The notes under the pieces are model-generated. The model was not told the DNA's origin. It searched no databases and saw only the letters and a program-made list of their open reading frames with translations. A program made the position numbers and the translations under genes. Below, in pieces: positions 1-9,787 of a stretch of DNA of 64,000 nucleotides. Origin of the DNA: Agarivorans litoreus (GTDB lineage: Bacteria; Pseudomonadota; Gammaproteobacteria; Enterobacterales; Celerinatantimonadaceae); NCBI RefSeq assembly GCF_019649015.1, contig NZ_BLPI01000001.1:124001-188000 (forward strand), in the 5' to 3' direction. Each line of letters starts with the position of its first letter. The first letter of the stretch is position 1.

Positions 1-327
1 TACCACCGGCAAATCCGGGTTTAACTGAAGATGTGCCATAACTACAGCTTTTAAATCATCCCCCGAAAGTGATTGATTAGCAGAATTGTCATCTTCACCG
101 GTATCGAGGTAGTACTGACCGCTTTCAGTCACGGTAGCGACTAAAGGCGGCTTACTGTCTTCTGGCATTGCTTCAGCACTGGCTTGTGGAAGGTCAACTT
201 TTACACCTTGGGTTATTAGCGGCGCTGTTACCATAAAGATAATTAATAATACCAACATCACATCGATGTAAGGTACAACGTTAATTTCGGCAACTAAACG
301 TCGTTTAGGACGTTGGTAATGATTCAC
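1..327 (-). CDS. tolR: TolR, Tol-Pal proton-channel subunit (3' end cut by window)
   Basis: Inner-membrane ExbD/TolR-family protein that with TolQ uses the proton motive force to drive TolA and the Tol-Pal envelope system. Only the first 109 codons are present because the gene runs off the left edge. I chose the GTG at 327 because an AGAGGAG ribosome site lies just upstream. The N-terminus has basic residues, then EINVVPYIDVMLVLLIIFMV, the single TolR membrane helix with its conserved Asp, followed by the periplasmic domain. It starts 11 bp after the tolQ stop, so the two are co-transcribed. Family assignment is firm; the missing C-terminus cannot be judged. Confidence 0.93.
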   Translation of the reverse strand, partial: MNHYQRPKRRLVAEINVVPYIDVMLVLLIIFMVTAPLITQGVKVDLPQASAEAMPEDSKPPLVATVTESGQYYLDTGEDDNSANQSLSGDDLKAVVMAHLQLNPDLPVV

Positions 328-338
328 GCTCGCTCCTC

Positions 339-1022
339 TTAATTACTACCGCTGTGTGTTTGGCGATGTAAAATGCTAGAGAACTCTTCCATGAAGTTAG
401 CGTAGCCGTGTTCAAGTTTAGCTACGCCCGTAGAAAAACGGTTAAAGGCAATAACAGCCGGAATAGCTGCAAATAACCCCATTGCAGTCGCGATAAGTGC
501 TTCTGCAATACCTGGAGCTACCATGTTCAAACTTGCTTGTTGAACTTCACCCAGCGCGATAAAGGCATTCATAATACCCCATACCGTACCAAATAGGCCG
601 ATATATGGGCTAATCGAACCAATGGTGGCTAGCATGGGTAGTTGATTCTCTAGTGATTCAACCTCACGCGATAAAGATACCCGCATACTTCGATAAGTTC
701 CGTCCATCACTGCATCGGCACTGCGACCACTGGTTTTATGTAAACGGATGTACTCACGAAAACCAGAGTGAAAAATCTGCTCCATGCCCTGCAAGTGATC
801 AGCGCGTGCATTACTCTCTTGGTAAAGCTTATTAAGATCTACACCCGACCAGAACTTTTTCTCAAAAGCATCACTGGCAGTTTTGGCCACTTTTAATACG
901 CGGTTACGGTTAATAATCATGGCCCATGAATAAACAGACATACTCACTAGCAACAACATTACAAATTTAACTAATAGGCTCGCCTGCCAAAACAAGCCGA
1001 TAAATGACATATCAGAGTGCAC
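339..1022 (-). CDS. tolQ: TolQ, Tol-Pal proton-channel subunit
   Basis: MotA/TolQ/ExbB proton-channel protein of 227 residues, the usual TolQ length. An N-terminal membrane helix (about residues 14-36) is followed by a cytoplasmic loop and two further helices around 128-155 and 168-195, with the family segments [19 protein letters not shown] and [13 protein letters not shown]. With TolR it forms the motor that energises TolA for outer-membrane constriction at division. Its start overlaps the ybgC stop by 11 bp and tolR follows directly, which gives the classical order ybgC-tolQ-tolR. Confidence 0.96.
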   Translation of the reverse strand: MHSDMSFIGLFWQASLLVKFVMLLLVSMSVYSWAMIINRNRVLKVAKTASDAFEKKFWSGVDLNKLYQESNARADHLQGMEQIFHSGFREYIRLHKTSGRSADAVMDGTYRSMRVSLSREVESLENQLPMLATIGSISPYIGLFGTVWGIMNAFIALGEVQQASLNMVAPGIAEALIATAMGLFAAIPAVIAFNRFSTGVAKLEHGYANFMEEFSSILHRQTHSGSN

Positions 1023-1410
1023 CGAGTAAATCCTCTTTTAATGTTTCAGGAATGGCCGTGGCCTTCATTGATGACAATGTGACACAAGCTACAGTAACCA
1101 TTCCCTGGGCGATGACTTGTTGATCAGCATTTCTAATGGTTTGTTCAAATACCAAGCTGGCTCTTTTCATTTTATTGATGGTGGTTTCTACCGAGAGCAT
1201 TTGGTTGAATAAAGCAGGAAGTTTGTAATCGATATTTAGCGAGCGCACAACAAAACACAAATCTTGTTTCATTAATACATCTTGATCATAGCCAAGCTCG
1301 CGCAACCACTCTGTGCGGCCTCGTTCGAAGTACTTAATATGGTTGGCGTGATAAACCACCCCGCCAGCATCGGTATCTTCGTAATAAACCCGAACAGCTA
1401 AAACCGACAT
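1012..1410 (-). CDS. ybgC: YbgC-family acyl-CoA thioesterase of the tol-pal operon
   Basis: Hotdog-fold thioesterase of 132 residues that hydrolyses acyl-CoA. It carries the catalytic family motif [21 protein letters not shown] near the N-terminus, with the Asp and His of this class. The reading frame is open 24 codons further upstream, but I place the start at the ATG at 1410 because homologues begin just before the [10 protein letters not shown] motif and GGATAGG precedes this ATG. First gene of the tol cluster in this window; the overlap with tolQ implies coupled translation. Confidence 0.92.
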   Translation of the reverse strand: MSVLAVRVYYEDTDAGGVVYHANHIKYFERGRTEWLRELGYDQDVLMKQDLCFVVRSLNIDYKLPALFNQMLSVETTINKMKRASLVFEQTIRNADQQVIAQGMVTVACVTLSSMKATAIPETLKEDLLGAL

Positions 1411-1583
1411 TACACCTATCCCAAATATATAATTACAAATTACTATACACAGGCTGGTGCCCAAGGTTAAGACTCTAGACACTTAATTTAGATAATTGAT
1501 AAAGAAAATTGGAATAACGGCTTAAAATTAAACACTTTAAGCTCATTTTTTGGCTATGTTGTCGTTATTAAACGACAGCATTT

Positions 1584-2591
1584 TTATCGTTTAGGAAGGT
1601 CTAATCCGAGGTGTAAATAGGCTTTATCACTAGCAATGCGCCCGCGGGGAGTGCGTTGCAAAAAACCTTGTTGAATTAAGAAAGGTTCTAGCACATCTTC
1701 TATGGTTTCTTTATCTTCACCTATTGCAGCTGCCAGGTTGTCTAAACCCACCGGGCCACCAGCAAACGTTTCGGTAATGGCTTTAAGTAGCTTGGTATCC
1801 ATGTAATCGAAGCCAGCGCTGTCTACGCTAAGCAAATCGAGTGCTTGCGCAGCAACTTTTTGAGTGACTTTACCGTCAAATTTCACATCGGCATAATCAC
1901 GAACTCTACGTAATAAGCGATTTGCTATTCTTGGGGTTCCTCGAGAACGTTTAGCGACTTCCCAGGCTCCTTCTCCATCTAAGTCTAAATTGAGATAATG
2001 AGCACTTCGTTTAACGATATCGGATAAGTCTTTAGTATTGTAAAACTCTAGACGCTGTACGATGCCAAACCTGTCACGCAGAGGAGAAGTTAGCATTCCT
2101 GCTCTAGTGGTTGCACCAATCAAGGTAAAAGGCGGTAAATCCAACTTAATTGAACGCGCTGCCGGTCCTTCGCCGATCATAATATCCAGCTGATAATCTT
2201 CCATTGCTGGATATAACACTTCTTCTACTACAGCACTTAAGCGGTGAATTTCGTCGATAAATAATACGTCGCCAGGCTCTAAGTTAGTTAACAGCGCCGC
2301 TAAGTCACCGGCTTTTTCTAACACCGGGCCAGAGGTAGTTTTAATATTCACCTCTAACTCGTTAGCCACAATATTAGCCAAAGTGGTTTTACCTAAGCCA
2401 GGTGGGCCGAAAATGAGCAAATGATCTAAAGCATCGTCACGACGACGAGCAGCCTCAATAAAAATGTCTAACTGCTCTACAACCGCGTCTTGACCGGTGT
2501 AATCTTCGAGCTTTTTCGGTCTAATCGCTCGATCTACACTCTCTTCTTCGGGTACTGGTGTGGCTGCTACCAAACGGTCAGCTTCAATCAT
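1584..2591 (-). CDS. ruvB: RuvB, Holliday-junction branch-migration ATPase
   Basis: AAA+ motor of 335 residues that drives RuvA-bound Holliday junctions during recombinational repair. Walker A GPPGLGKT lies at residues 62-69, Walker B LFIDEIHR follows, then GATTRAG (sensor 1), and the C-terminal winged-helix DNA-binding domain ends near [10 protein letters not shown]. It begins 14 bp after the ruvA stop and is co-transcribed with it from the LexA-box promoter at about 3.28 kb. Length and motifs are those of the normal family. Confidence 0.98.
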   Translation of the reverse strand: MIEADRLVAATPVPEEESVDRAIRPKKLEDYTGQDAVVEQLDIFIEAARRRDDALDHLLIFGPPGLGKTTLANIVANELEVNIKTTSGPVLEKAGDLAALLTNLEPGDVLFIDEIHRLSAVVEEVLYPAMEDYQLDIMIGEGPAARSIKLDLPPFTLIGATTRAGMLTSPLRDRFGIVQRLEFYNTKDLSDIVKRSAHYLNLDLDGEGAWEVAKRSRGTPRIANRLLRRVRDYADVKFDGKVTQKVAAQALDLLSVDSAGFDYMDTKLLKAITETFAGGPVGLDNLAAAIGEDKETIEDVLEPFLIQQGFLQRTPRGRIASDKAYLHLGLDLPKR

Positions 2592-2605
2592 CTAAATTAC
2601 CTTTG

Positions 2606-3226
2606 TTACAGTGCCGCTTTTAAGGCTTCTCTAATTAGCTCTTCACTACTCAAGCCGCTGGTCCATACTTGTTTAACCAACTTATCGGCTTGATTACCTT
2701 TATAACCCAAAGACTCTAGCGCCGCGATGGCTTCATCTCTAGGATCTACACTTGCTTGTAAAGGTAAATCGCCATGGCTGCTTAGGCTATCACTAATTGG
2801 CGTTTCTGGAAGTTCTACATTCCAGTTTTTCAAGCGGTCTTTCATTTCTACCAATAAACGCTCAGCAGTTTTTTTACCAATGCCCGGTACTTTCACTAGG
2901 CTCGATAGGTCTTCATGTTTAACCGCAAACACAAACTGTTCACAACTTAAACCAGATAAAATAGCTAATGCTACTTTAGGCCCAATGCCATTTACTTTTA
3001 TCAACTCTCTAAACAAAGAGCGTGAAGCCTTATCATGAAAACCATAAAGCAACTGGGCATCTTCTCGCACAATAAAGTGAGTTAACAAGCGCACAGACTC
3101 ACCCAGTTCAGGTAATTGATAAAAACAGTTCATGGGTAATTGAATCTCGTAGCCTACTCCAGCCACATCAATTAAAACAAAGGGGGGGACTTTTTCTTCT
3201 AAGATACCTTTAATGGTAGCGATCAC
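2606..3226 (-). CDS. ruvA: RuvA, Holliday-junction recognition subunit
   Basis: DNA-binding partner of RuvB, 206 residues. It has an N-terminal OB fold (MIATIKGILEEK), then two helix-hairpin-helix motifs recognisable as VNGIGPKVALAILSGL and VPGIGKKTAERLLVEM, a flexible linker and a C-terminal RuvB-binding domain ending LIREALKAAL. First gene of a ruvAB operon. In many gammaproteobacteria ruvC lies directly upstream; here the upstream neighbour is an unrelated RND pump, so ruvC must be elsewhere. Confidence 0.97.
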   Translation of the reverse strand: MIATIKGILEEKVPPFVLIDVAGVGYEIQLPMNCFYQLPELGESVRLLTHFIVREDAQLLYGFHDKASRSLFRELIKVNGIGPKVALAILSGLSCEQFVFAVKHEDLSSLVKVPGIGKKTAERLLVEMKDRLKNWNVELPETPISDSLSSHGDLPLQASVDPRDEAIAALESLGYKGNQADKLVKQVWTSGLSSEELIREALKAAL

Positions 3227-3257
3227 TGCATAAACTCCTAAACTAACTGCGCTTAGC

Positions 3258-3297
3258 TTAACTCAAAGACTGGATATATATCCAGTCTTTGAGTTAA
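3258..3297. promoter_or_regulatory. LexA (SOS) box of ruvAB within a 40-bp perfect palindrome
   Basis: The core at 3270-3285 reads CTGGATATATATCCAG, a 16-bp LexA-type dyad almost identical to the known E. coli ruvA box (CTGGATATCTATCCAG). It is centred about 50 bp upstream of the ruvA start. The dyad extends without mismatch to 20 bp per arm (3258-3297), well beyond what LexA needs. SOS control of ruvAB follows from the family knowledge; a role for the extra arms is unknown. Confidence 0.85.
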
Positions 3298-3352
3298 AAG
3301 TTTACTTAGCATCAATTAAGCCCTAATAGGTTTTAGTCTTCAGTATTAGGCC

Positions 3353-6300
3353 TTATTCATGTTGCAGCGATTTGTGTTTATGAACCAAGTTCCAATCGGC
3401 TAATACCGCATAAGCTGCCGGAATAATAAATAGCACCATCATAGTGGACGCAATAATGCCAAATACTATCGACACCACAATTGGTTGCACAACTTGAGCT
3501 TGTAAGCTGGTTTCCAGCAATAAAGGCAACAATCCTGCAGCCGTAGTCAAGGAGGTTAAAAACACTGCCCGAAAGCGCTCTTTACTGGCATTCACTACCG
3601 CTTGATAAACATCGTCCCCCTCATCTAAATGATAACGGATATACTGCACCAGCAATATTGAATCGTTAGTTACAATACCCGCTAGGGAAATAAAGCCCAA
3701 AATAGACGGCATGCTTAAGTTATGGCCTAACAAAAAGTGGCCCCACAATACGCCTATTAAGGCCATTGGAATCACCGTAAGCACCACTACTGGCTCTAAG
3801 TAACTTCTAAATTGAAAACTCAAAATAGCAAACACACCAAATATACCAATAGCAAAACTTTTGCTTAAAGAAGCCCCTACTTTCGCGCTCTCTTTGGCTT
3901 CACCTTCAAAATCTATCCGTAGGCCTGGGAACTGTTTTTGAAGCTCAGGCAAAAAGCTTTTTTGTACCAGTTGCATTACCTCGTTAGTATTCGCAACTCG
4001 GGTATCAACATCTGCCATTACTGTCACGGTGCGTAAACTGTTAATTCGTTGAATGCGTACATAAGCGCGCTGATATTCGATATTTGCTATCGACGATAAC
4101 GGTACTTGCTGTCCATCGGCTAACACAATGGGAAAATTTGCTAAGGCTTGCAAGCTTCCGGATTGTTGTTTGTTAAGCCTTACGTCTATTTGCATATTTT
4201 CTGGGCCAATTTGAAACTCGTCGGCAATGACGCCTTGGTAAGAAGCGCGCAACTGCTCAGCAACCATTTGGCCATTCACCATAAATGACTCTGCACCACC
4301 TCGAAGAGAAATAACCACCTCTTCCTTGCCTGGTCGCATATCATCTAAAATGCTATTCACACCCTGAAACTTGCCCAAATAAGCTTGTAGCTCAACAGAA
4401 GCGGATTTTAGTGTATCTAGATTAGAGTGCTGCAAGCGAACTTCAATCGCCCGCCCTGCTGGCCCCATCGCCGGTTGAGTAAACGCCAACGCTAAAGGTA
4501 AAGCTTGCTCGCCAACTTGCTCGCGCCAAGCCGCAATAAAATCTTCGATATAACTATTGCGAACCTCTGCCGAGAGTAGATCAAGACGCACTGTAGCCAC
4601 ATGCGGCCCCGACTCGCCAGCATCGGCATTAAAATTATATTGCGCAGTTATATCGTGAATAAGCGTTTGAGGTTCATTGTTATCTTGGGTGAACCGTTCT
4701 CCAACTTGTTGCGCCGCATTTACGATTTCAGTAACTAGCGCCTCCGTTTGGCTCAAACTCGACCCAGGAGGAAGAATGATCCTTGCCTCTGCAATATCGC
4801 CATCTAACTCGGGAAAGGCGGTAAATTTAACTAAACCACTAATCACCAGTGAAAAAGATAACAGCAATAAACCCAAAGTTGCCCCTAGCGAGACGTAACG
4901 CCATTTCACTACAAAGGCTACTGCTGGTACTAACTTATTAAGGCGGAAGTTCTCGAAAGCATTTAAAAATTTAGCTTTAAACCCACTACTAGGCCGTTCA
5001 ATTCCTTTGTGCTGCAAAGTATGACGAAGATGGTTAGGCAAAATTAAAAATGCTTCTACCAAACTAATGCATAGCACCAATAACAAGGCCATGGGAACCA
5101 CGCTTAATACAGCCCCCATTTGACCGTCTAACCACATCAAACTTCCCAGTACAAAAATGGTAGTAAAGAACGACGAGATAACCCCAGGCGCAGCTTTTTT
5201 AACACCTTTTACAACCGCTTGGTCGGCGCTTAATCCACGCTCTAAATGCGCGGCAATGGACTCTGCTATCACAATCGCATCGTCCATCATAATACCAATG
5301 GCCATAAGCAAGCCCACTAGCGTCATGATATTGATCGACAATCCAAACACCGACATTAAAAACAAACCGCCCATAAAGGCCACCGGTAAGCCCGCTGCAA
5401 TCCAAAATGAGTAACGCAGCGAGAAAAACAACCACATGCTTAAGAAAACCAAGATAATCCCTTGCCATCCATTTTTGAGCATCATGTTTAGACGATCGCT
5501 CAATAGAGAAGACATATCATTAGTAAGGGTTAAGCTCACTCCCTCTGGCGTAATAAGGCGCTGGTCATCAACAAACTGCTGAACAGACTGCTTAATCCGT
5601 AAGGCATCATCTGCTTTGTTTTTGCTGATTTTAAGAACCGCAGAAGGAAGGTTGTTAAACAGGATTTTTTCTTCGTCTAACTCAAATCTATCGCTGATAG
5701 TGGCAATATCACCTAGGTACACCACGCTGCCATTTTTATCTGAAGCAATCACCGTTTTAGCTAGCGCTATAGGGTCTCGCTTGCGCTGGTCAAAACGGAT
5801 CAATAAGTTTTTATCGGTAAGCTCAATGGTGCCAGCAGGCAAGTTTATGTTTTGCTGGCTAATGGTACTCGCTACATCATTCACGCTAAGGTTTAACCTG
5901 CGTAGCGCAGTGTGATCTAACTCAACGCGCAGTTGATGATCCGAAAAACCACTCACGCTCACCATCGCCACCCCGTATTCAACCTTTAAGGTGTGTTTAA
6001 GCGCTTCTGCGTAAGCTTTTAAATCGGGCCAAGATGCTGGCGCACTTATTGCGATATCGACAACTGGCTCGGCCCAATCCATTTCTTTTACTACGGGCGG
6101 TTCAATTTGCTCTGGGAAATCCTTAATGGCATTTATTTCAGTTTGAATATCAACCAGCATTCGCCCTACGTCGGCATTACCATCAAGTTTTACAACTAAC
6201 GAGCCAAGGCCCTCAACTGCCTCACAGCGTGTTTCTTCAATACTTGATAAACCATCAACTGCATCTTCCATCCGCATACATAAGCTTTCTTCCACTTCAT

Positions 6301-6463
6301 TAGGTGACGCACCGGGATACACCACTGTTGCAATAATGAAGGGGTTGCTAAACTCGGGAAAGGTTTCCCGCTTTAAGGTACCAAGGCTGGTAAAGCCTAA
6401 AAGTATAAAACTCACCATAACTAGGTTTGCTAGCGTTGGATGGCGAATAAAGAAATTAAGCAT
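3353..6463 (-). CDS. RND-family efflux pump, inner-membrane transporter
   Basis: Proton-driven AcrB/HAE1-type transporter of 1036 residues, the normal family length. It opens with a cytoplasmic N-terminus and first helix (MLNFFIRHPTLANLVMVSF), then the first periplasmic porter region, helices 2-7 at about 335-540 including the GIMMDDAIVIAES segment with the paired Asp residues of helix 4, a second periplasmic region, and final helices at about 850-1020. Its start overlaps the adaptor stop by 8 bp, so it is the last gene of a TetR-adaptor-pump unit. Substrate cannot be inferred; no outer-membrane channel gene is adjacent. Confidence 0.93.
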   Translation of the reverse strand: MLNFFIRHPTLANLVMVSFILLGFTSLGTLKRETFPEFSNPFIIATVVYPGASPNEVEESLCMRMEDAVDGLSSIEETRCEAVEGLGSLVVKLDGNADVGRMLVDIQTEINAIKDFPEQIEPPVVKEMDWAEPVVDIAISAPASWPDLKAYAEALKHTLKVEYGVAMVSVSGFSDHQLRVELDHTALRRLNLSVNDVASTISQQNINLPAGTIELTDKNLLIRFDQRKRDPIALAKTVIASDKNGSVVYLGDIATISDRFELDEEKILFNNLPSAVLKISKNKADDALRIKQSVQQFVDDQRLITPEGVSLTLTNDMSSLLSDRLNMMLKNGWQGIILVFLSMWLFFSLRYSFWIAAGLPVAFMGGLFLMSVFGLSINIMTLVGLLMAIGIMMDDAIVIAESIAAHLERGLSADQAVVKGVKKAAPGVISSFFTTIFVLGSLMWLDGQMGAVLSVVPMALLLVLCISLVEAFLILPNHLRHTLQHKGIERPSSGFKAKFLNAFENFRLNKLVPAVAFVVKWRYVSLGATLGLLLLSFSLVISGLVKFTAFPELDGDIAEARIILPPGSSLSQTEALVTEIVNAAQQVGERFTQDNNEPQTLIHDITAQYNFNADAGESGPHVATVRLDLLSAEVRNSYIEDFIAAWREQVGEQALPLALAFTQPAMGPAGRAIEVRLQHSNLDTLKSASVELQAYLGKFQGVNSILDDMRPGKEEVVISLRGGAESFMVNGQMVAEQLRASYQGVIADEFQIGPENMQIDVRLNKQQSGSLQALANFPIVLADGQQVPLSSIANIEYQRAYVRIQRINSLRTVTVMADVDTRVANTNEVMQLVQKSFLPELQKQFPGLRIDFEGEAKESAKVGASLSKSFAIGIFGVFAILSFQFRSYLEPVVVLTVIPMALIGVLWGHFLLGHNLSMPSILGFISLAGIVTNDSILLVQYIRYHLDEGDDVYQAVVNASKERFRAVFLTSLTTAAGLLPLLLETSLQAQVVQPIVVSIVFGIIASTMMVLFIIPAAYAVLADWNLVHKHKSLQHE

Positions 6464-7757
6464 TCGGCGCTTCCTCTACTCGCAAACTCATTCCCTCTAC
6501 CGCTGGAATAAGATCGTTAAGAATGAGTTTTTGCCCACTGCTAATCTCACCACTGATAGCCACTCCTTGTTCGGTCCTAAACAACACAGTTATTGGGATT
6601 ATGCGTAGTTTGTCTTGGTCATCCATAAGGTAAATATTGCTGCCATGTAGAGCGCGCTCGGGCACCACATAATGCTGCTGCGGATAGCCCTTAATGGTTG
6701 CTTGCACATACATACCTTTAGTCAGGGGGATTTGCTGGGCTAAATCCATTTCTGCAATATTTTGTGCAACTTCCAAAAACATACCAACCGTGGCTTGCTC
6801 TACACTCACCGACTCGGCAACACGAGTGACTGTTGCTGGCCAACGATACTCAATGCCCGACGCCACCAAACTCACAGAAGCTTCAAACGCCAACTCATCA
6901 ATTGAAGGTAAACCCAAAGCATGTTGATAATGCTGAACGCTGCTAACCAAATGACGCATGTCGTTTAGTGACAGCTGTACACCGGCTACCATTACATCCA
7001 GTTTCTGCGCCACCACCATTACCGATTGCAAGTTAACCACTTGCTCTGTTTCAATATTTACTTCTGCAATTTTGGCATCGAAAGGTAGCACTATTTCTGT
7101 TTTACTCAGTTGCCGTTGTGCATCTTCAAGTTTAGCCTTTTCCACCGCGAGTTGAGCTTGAGCAACCCGCCTATCATCGGGAATAAGCTGTAGGGCATTC
7201 TCAAGCTCTTGAACCACATTATTGTGTATTAATACGTTTTGCTTTTGGTTTTCTAGCTCTGAGCTAGATATAAGATTTTGTGCTTTTAGTTTCTGTTTAC
7301 GTTTATATTCTTCACTAACCAAAAGCGCACGCTGCCGTTCAATATCAAGGCTGACTTTTAGATTGGTTTCTTCTTGGTTAAGCCTAGCCAATTGAATTTT
7401 ACTGGCATTCAAATTGGCTTCTGCTTGAACCATTTTTAAGTTGTACTCAAGAGGATCAATTTTAAGTAATAGTGTTCCCTTGGGCAAAAATCGACCTTCT
7501 TCTAACAAAGGATGTCGATAGACAATATTTCCACTCACTTCTGCTACCGCTTCCCAACTGGTTTTAGGCGCTACTTTACCGTAGGCCAGCGCTACAGGAG
7601 CAACAGCTTGTTGCTTTAAACTAGTGACCTCCACTAAACGAGAAGATTGAAGCTGAACATTTAACGGTGCAACTTCCTTTGTGGTAATAGCCATTACTAG
7701 GAAAAAGACGCCAATGGCAATGCCAGGAAAAATCAACCAAGGTTTATCTAGCTGCAT
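6456..7757 (-). CDS. RND efflux periplasmic adaptor (membrane fusion protein)
   Basis: HlyD/AcrA-type adaptor of 433 residues linking the RND pump to an outer-membrane channel. It has an N-terminal membrane anchor (LIFPGIAIGVFFLVMAITT), a lipoyl half-motif, a long alpha-helical hairpin rich in Gln, Leu and Lys around residues 115-215, then beta-barrel and membrane-proximal domains. I moved the start to the ATG at 7757, where AAGGAAC provides a ribosome site; the frame is open 20 codons further up but that part overlaps the TetR gene. The start overlaps the TetR stop by 14 bp. Confidence 0.9.
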   Translation of the reverse strand: MQLDKPWLIFPGIAIGVFFLVMAITTKEVAPLNVQLQSSRLVEVTSLKQQAVAPVALAYGKVAPKTSWEAVAEVSGNIVYRHPLLEEGRFLPKGTLLLKIDPLEYNLKMVQAEANLNASKIQLARLNQEETNLKVSLDIERQRALLVSEEYKRKQKLKAQNLISSSELENQKQNVLIHNNVVQELENALQLIPDDRRVAQAQLAVEKAKLEDAQRQLSKTEIVLPFDAKIAEVNIETEQVVNLQSVMVVAQKLDVMVAGVQLSLNDMRHLVSSVQHYQHALGLPSIDELAFEASVSLVASGIEYRWPATVTRVAESVSVEQATVGMFLEVAQNIAEMDLAQQIPLTKGMYVQATIKGYPQQHYVVPERALHGSNIYLMDDQDKLRIIPITVLFRTEQGVAISGEISSGQKLILNDLIPAVEGMSLRVEEAPNA

Positions 7758-8400
7758 TACGGTGTTCCTTAGGTTTAAACAATCCACGTTCAAGCAACTG
7801 AACATTATGATCTGCAAGTTTTAAAAATTTTTGTTTTGATAATTCAATTTGATTGGCTTCCAATAAACGCTCAGGCATCAAAAACGGAAACACCATTAAA
7901 CTCAAAAAACTTATCTGTGCCATCTCGGGGTCTACGCCATCTAATAACGACTTATTTTTTAGCAATTTTTGAAATAACTCCCTGCTTTTAAAGCGACCCA
8001 TACTGCCAATCATGATGTTTAGTTGCTGAGCACTTTCGTGCTCTTTAGGTAACCCAGCTAACTTGTATATCAATTTTGGGAAATAGGGGTTCTCTACCAT
8101 GGTGGTGTAGTAAGCGCGCATCAACTTAGCTAAGTCACTGACTTCGGTGTGTTGTTTTCCATGTTGAAGGGTACTAAACACCGGATCAGATACTTTCTTT
8201 AGCATTTCGCCAAAAAGTTGTGCTTTCGAACCGAAGTAATACCTAATGAGCGCGGCGTCTACTTCGGCTTGGTTTGCCACCATGCGTATCGATACTTTGT
8301 CGTAGTCGTGTTTTACAAACAACTGAGTGGCAGCCTCTAGTAACTTTTTCCTAGCTTGACTATCACCTTTAGGCCGACCTACAGGGTTCTTTTGAGTCAT
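7744..8400 (-). CDS. TetR-family regulator of the adjacent RND pump
   Basis: Repressor of 218 residues. A basic N-terminus (MTQKNPVGRPKGDSQARKKL) leads into a TetR helix-turn-helix at about residues 20-65 with VSIRMVANQAEVDAALIRYY, then an all-helical ligand and dimer domain. It is the first gene of the efflux operon and overlaps the adaptor gene, so it probably represses its own operon from the dyad at 8411-8434 just upstream of its start. The ligand is unknown. Confidence 0.9.
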   Translation of the reverse strand: MTQKNPVGRPKGDSQARKKLLEAATQLFVKHDYDKVSIRMVANQAEVDAALIRYYFGSKAQLFGEMLKKVSDPVFSTLQHGKQHTEVSDLAKLMRAYYTTMVENPYFPKLIYKLAGLPKEHESAQQLNIMIGSMGRFKSRELFQKLLKNKSLLDGVDPEMAQISFLSLMVFPFLMPERLLEANQIELSKQKFLKLADHNVQLLERGLFKPKEHRNAAR

Positions 8401-8410
8401 GACTTAATGG

Positions 8411-8434
8411 TTTATTCATCACATGTAGAATAAA
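8411..8434. promoter_or_regulatory. Inverted repeat, candidate TetR operator
   Basis: TTTATTC and GAATAAA form a 7-bp inverted repeat with a 10-bp spacer, 11 bp upstream of the TetR start and inside the divergent promoter region shared with the rssA-like gene. Position and symmetry fit an autoregulatory TetR operator. The assignment is inference; the arms are AT-rich and could occur by chance. Confidence 0.4.
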
Positions 8435-8678
8435 TAATAAGATATAAGCCCGCACAATGCGCCAAGTAAAATTCTTCACAACTGAACTTTCAATGAATTT
8501 AACGTTGCTTTACACATTTAAAGCTGCTCGCTTAACACAGTGCACCTATAAATAAAGAAACAAAATTAAGTAACTTTCATCACGGTAGTGCACTAAATAT
8601 GAGTGCGTAAGTAACTAGGATATTTACTTTTTTTACGTAACAATGCTACCTATGGGTATTTGTTGTATTGGAGGTACT

Positions 8679-9608
8679 ATGGCAAGCGAGAGTGAGTTAA
8701 AAATTGGCCTAGCCTTAGGCAGCGGAGCTGCTAGAGGCTGGTCTCACCTAGGGGTAATTATGGCTTTGCAAGATATGGGGATCCGCCCACATATTGTATC
8801 TGGCTGCTCAATTGGTGCCTTAGTCGGTGCAGCTTACGCCTGCCAGCGAATAGATAAACTCAACCAGTGGGCCTTAAGCCTTTCTAGCTGGCAAGTTTTC
8901 AATTTAATGGACTTCTCTCTTTACCGAGGTGGATTATTAACTGGAGAAAAGGTCTTTAACGCTGCAGAAAAATATATCGGTAGCGACCGAATAGAACAGT
9001 TGGCCATTCCGTTTGGCGCTGTAGCTACCGAACTAGAGACAGGGAAAGAAGTTTGGTTACAAAAAGGCAGCGTGCGTGATGCTGTTCGCGCTTCATGTGC
9101 TATGCCGGGATTAATGGCCCCCTATCGTTTAAAAGATCAATGGCTAGTAGATGGCGCAGTGGTTAATCCCGTACCGGTATCTCTATGCAGAGCCATGGGG
9201 GCTGACGTAGTTATTGCGGTAAACCTAAACAATGATAAGTCTAGAATTGCATTAACCGATAACTCATTAAACATGGATGAACATAATGTAAATGTAAACG
9301 AACAGCCTTTTTGGCGATTATTAGGTGGCGGTAAAGATTTTCTCAATTCCATGCTTAGCAACCTGAAGCAGCCAAACAATAATCGCTCACCAGGGATGAT
9401 AGGTGTTATGTCGACTTCGATTAGTATTATGCAGGAGCGATTAACCCGCACCCGTATGGCTGGTGATCCGCCAGATATTTTATTATCCCCAAAATTAGGG
9501 GATATTGGCATCATGGATTTCCATCGAGCCAAAGAAGCTATTGCCGAAGGTAAAAGAGTGACTGAACTGATGCGGCCACAAATAGAAGAAGAGCTGTTTT
9601 ACCGCTAA
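8679..9608 (+). CDS. rssA: RssA-type patatin-like phospholipase
   Basis: Patatin-family serine hydrolase, about 309 residues, closely resembling E. coli RssA (YchK). The oxyanion Gly-rich loop GLALGSGAARGWSHLG lies near the N-terminus, the nucleophile elbow is GCSIG, and the catalytic Asp lies in LVDGAVVNPVPVSL. The C-terminal RMAGDPPDILL and FHRAKEAIAEG segments are typical of RssA. I chose the ATG at 8679 because GGAGG sits 4 bases before it; the frame is open 12 codons upstream. Monocistronic, divergent from the TetR operon. Its physiological substrate is not established. Confidence 0.9.
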   Translation: MASESELKIGLALGSGAARGWSHLGVIMALQDMGIRPHIVSGCSIGALVGAAYACQRIDKLNQWALSLSSWQVFNLMDFSLYRGGLLTGEKVFNAAEKYIGSDRIEQLAIPFGAVATELETGKEVWLQKGSVRDAVRASCAMPGLMAPYRLKDQWLVDGAVVNPVPVSLCRAMGADVVIAVNLNNDKSRIALTDNSLNMDEHNVNVNEQPFWRLLGGGKDFLNSMLSNLKQPNNNRSPGMIGVMSTSISIMQERLTRTRMAGDPPDILLSPKLGDIGIMDFHRAKEAIAEGKRVTELMRPQIEEELFYR

Positions 9609-9643
9609 CTTAGCCTTTAAGCTTGATGAATAATATAAATCAA

Positions 9644-9656
9644 AATAATCATTATT
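9644..9656. promoter_or_regulatory. Possible Fur-box-like dyad
   Basis: AATAATCATTATT is a 6-1-6 inverted repeat resembling the centre of the Fur consensus. It lies between the rssA-like gene and the YeiH-like gene, about 130 bp before the latter. The flanks match Fur poorly and the region is very AT-rich, so this is weak. Confidence 0.2.
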
Positions 9657-9787
9657 ATTGATAAGCATAGAAATAAACAATTAAAAACAAAGATTTAAAA
9701 TATTTACTTGGATTTATCACGTTGCTAAATCCACATGCGTGCAATCCTTGCTCGGCGTATAATTAAGCCTAATGGTGAGGATTTAAT

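Noticed and set aside
3258-3297. Rho-independent terminator of the RND pump
   Set aside because: The dyad has no loop and no T-run on the minus strand, while the LexA core and its distance to ruvA explain it better.
5199-5468. 89-codon minus-strand ORF inside the RND pump gene
   Set aside because: It is in another frame of a clearly coding helix region and has no ribosome site.
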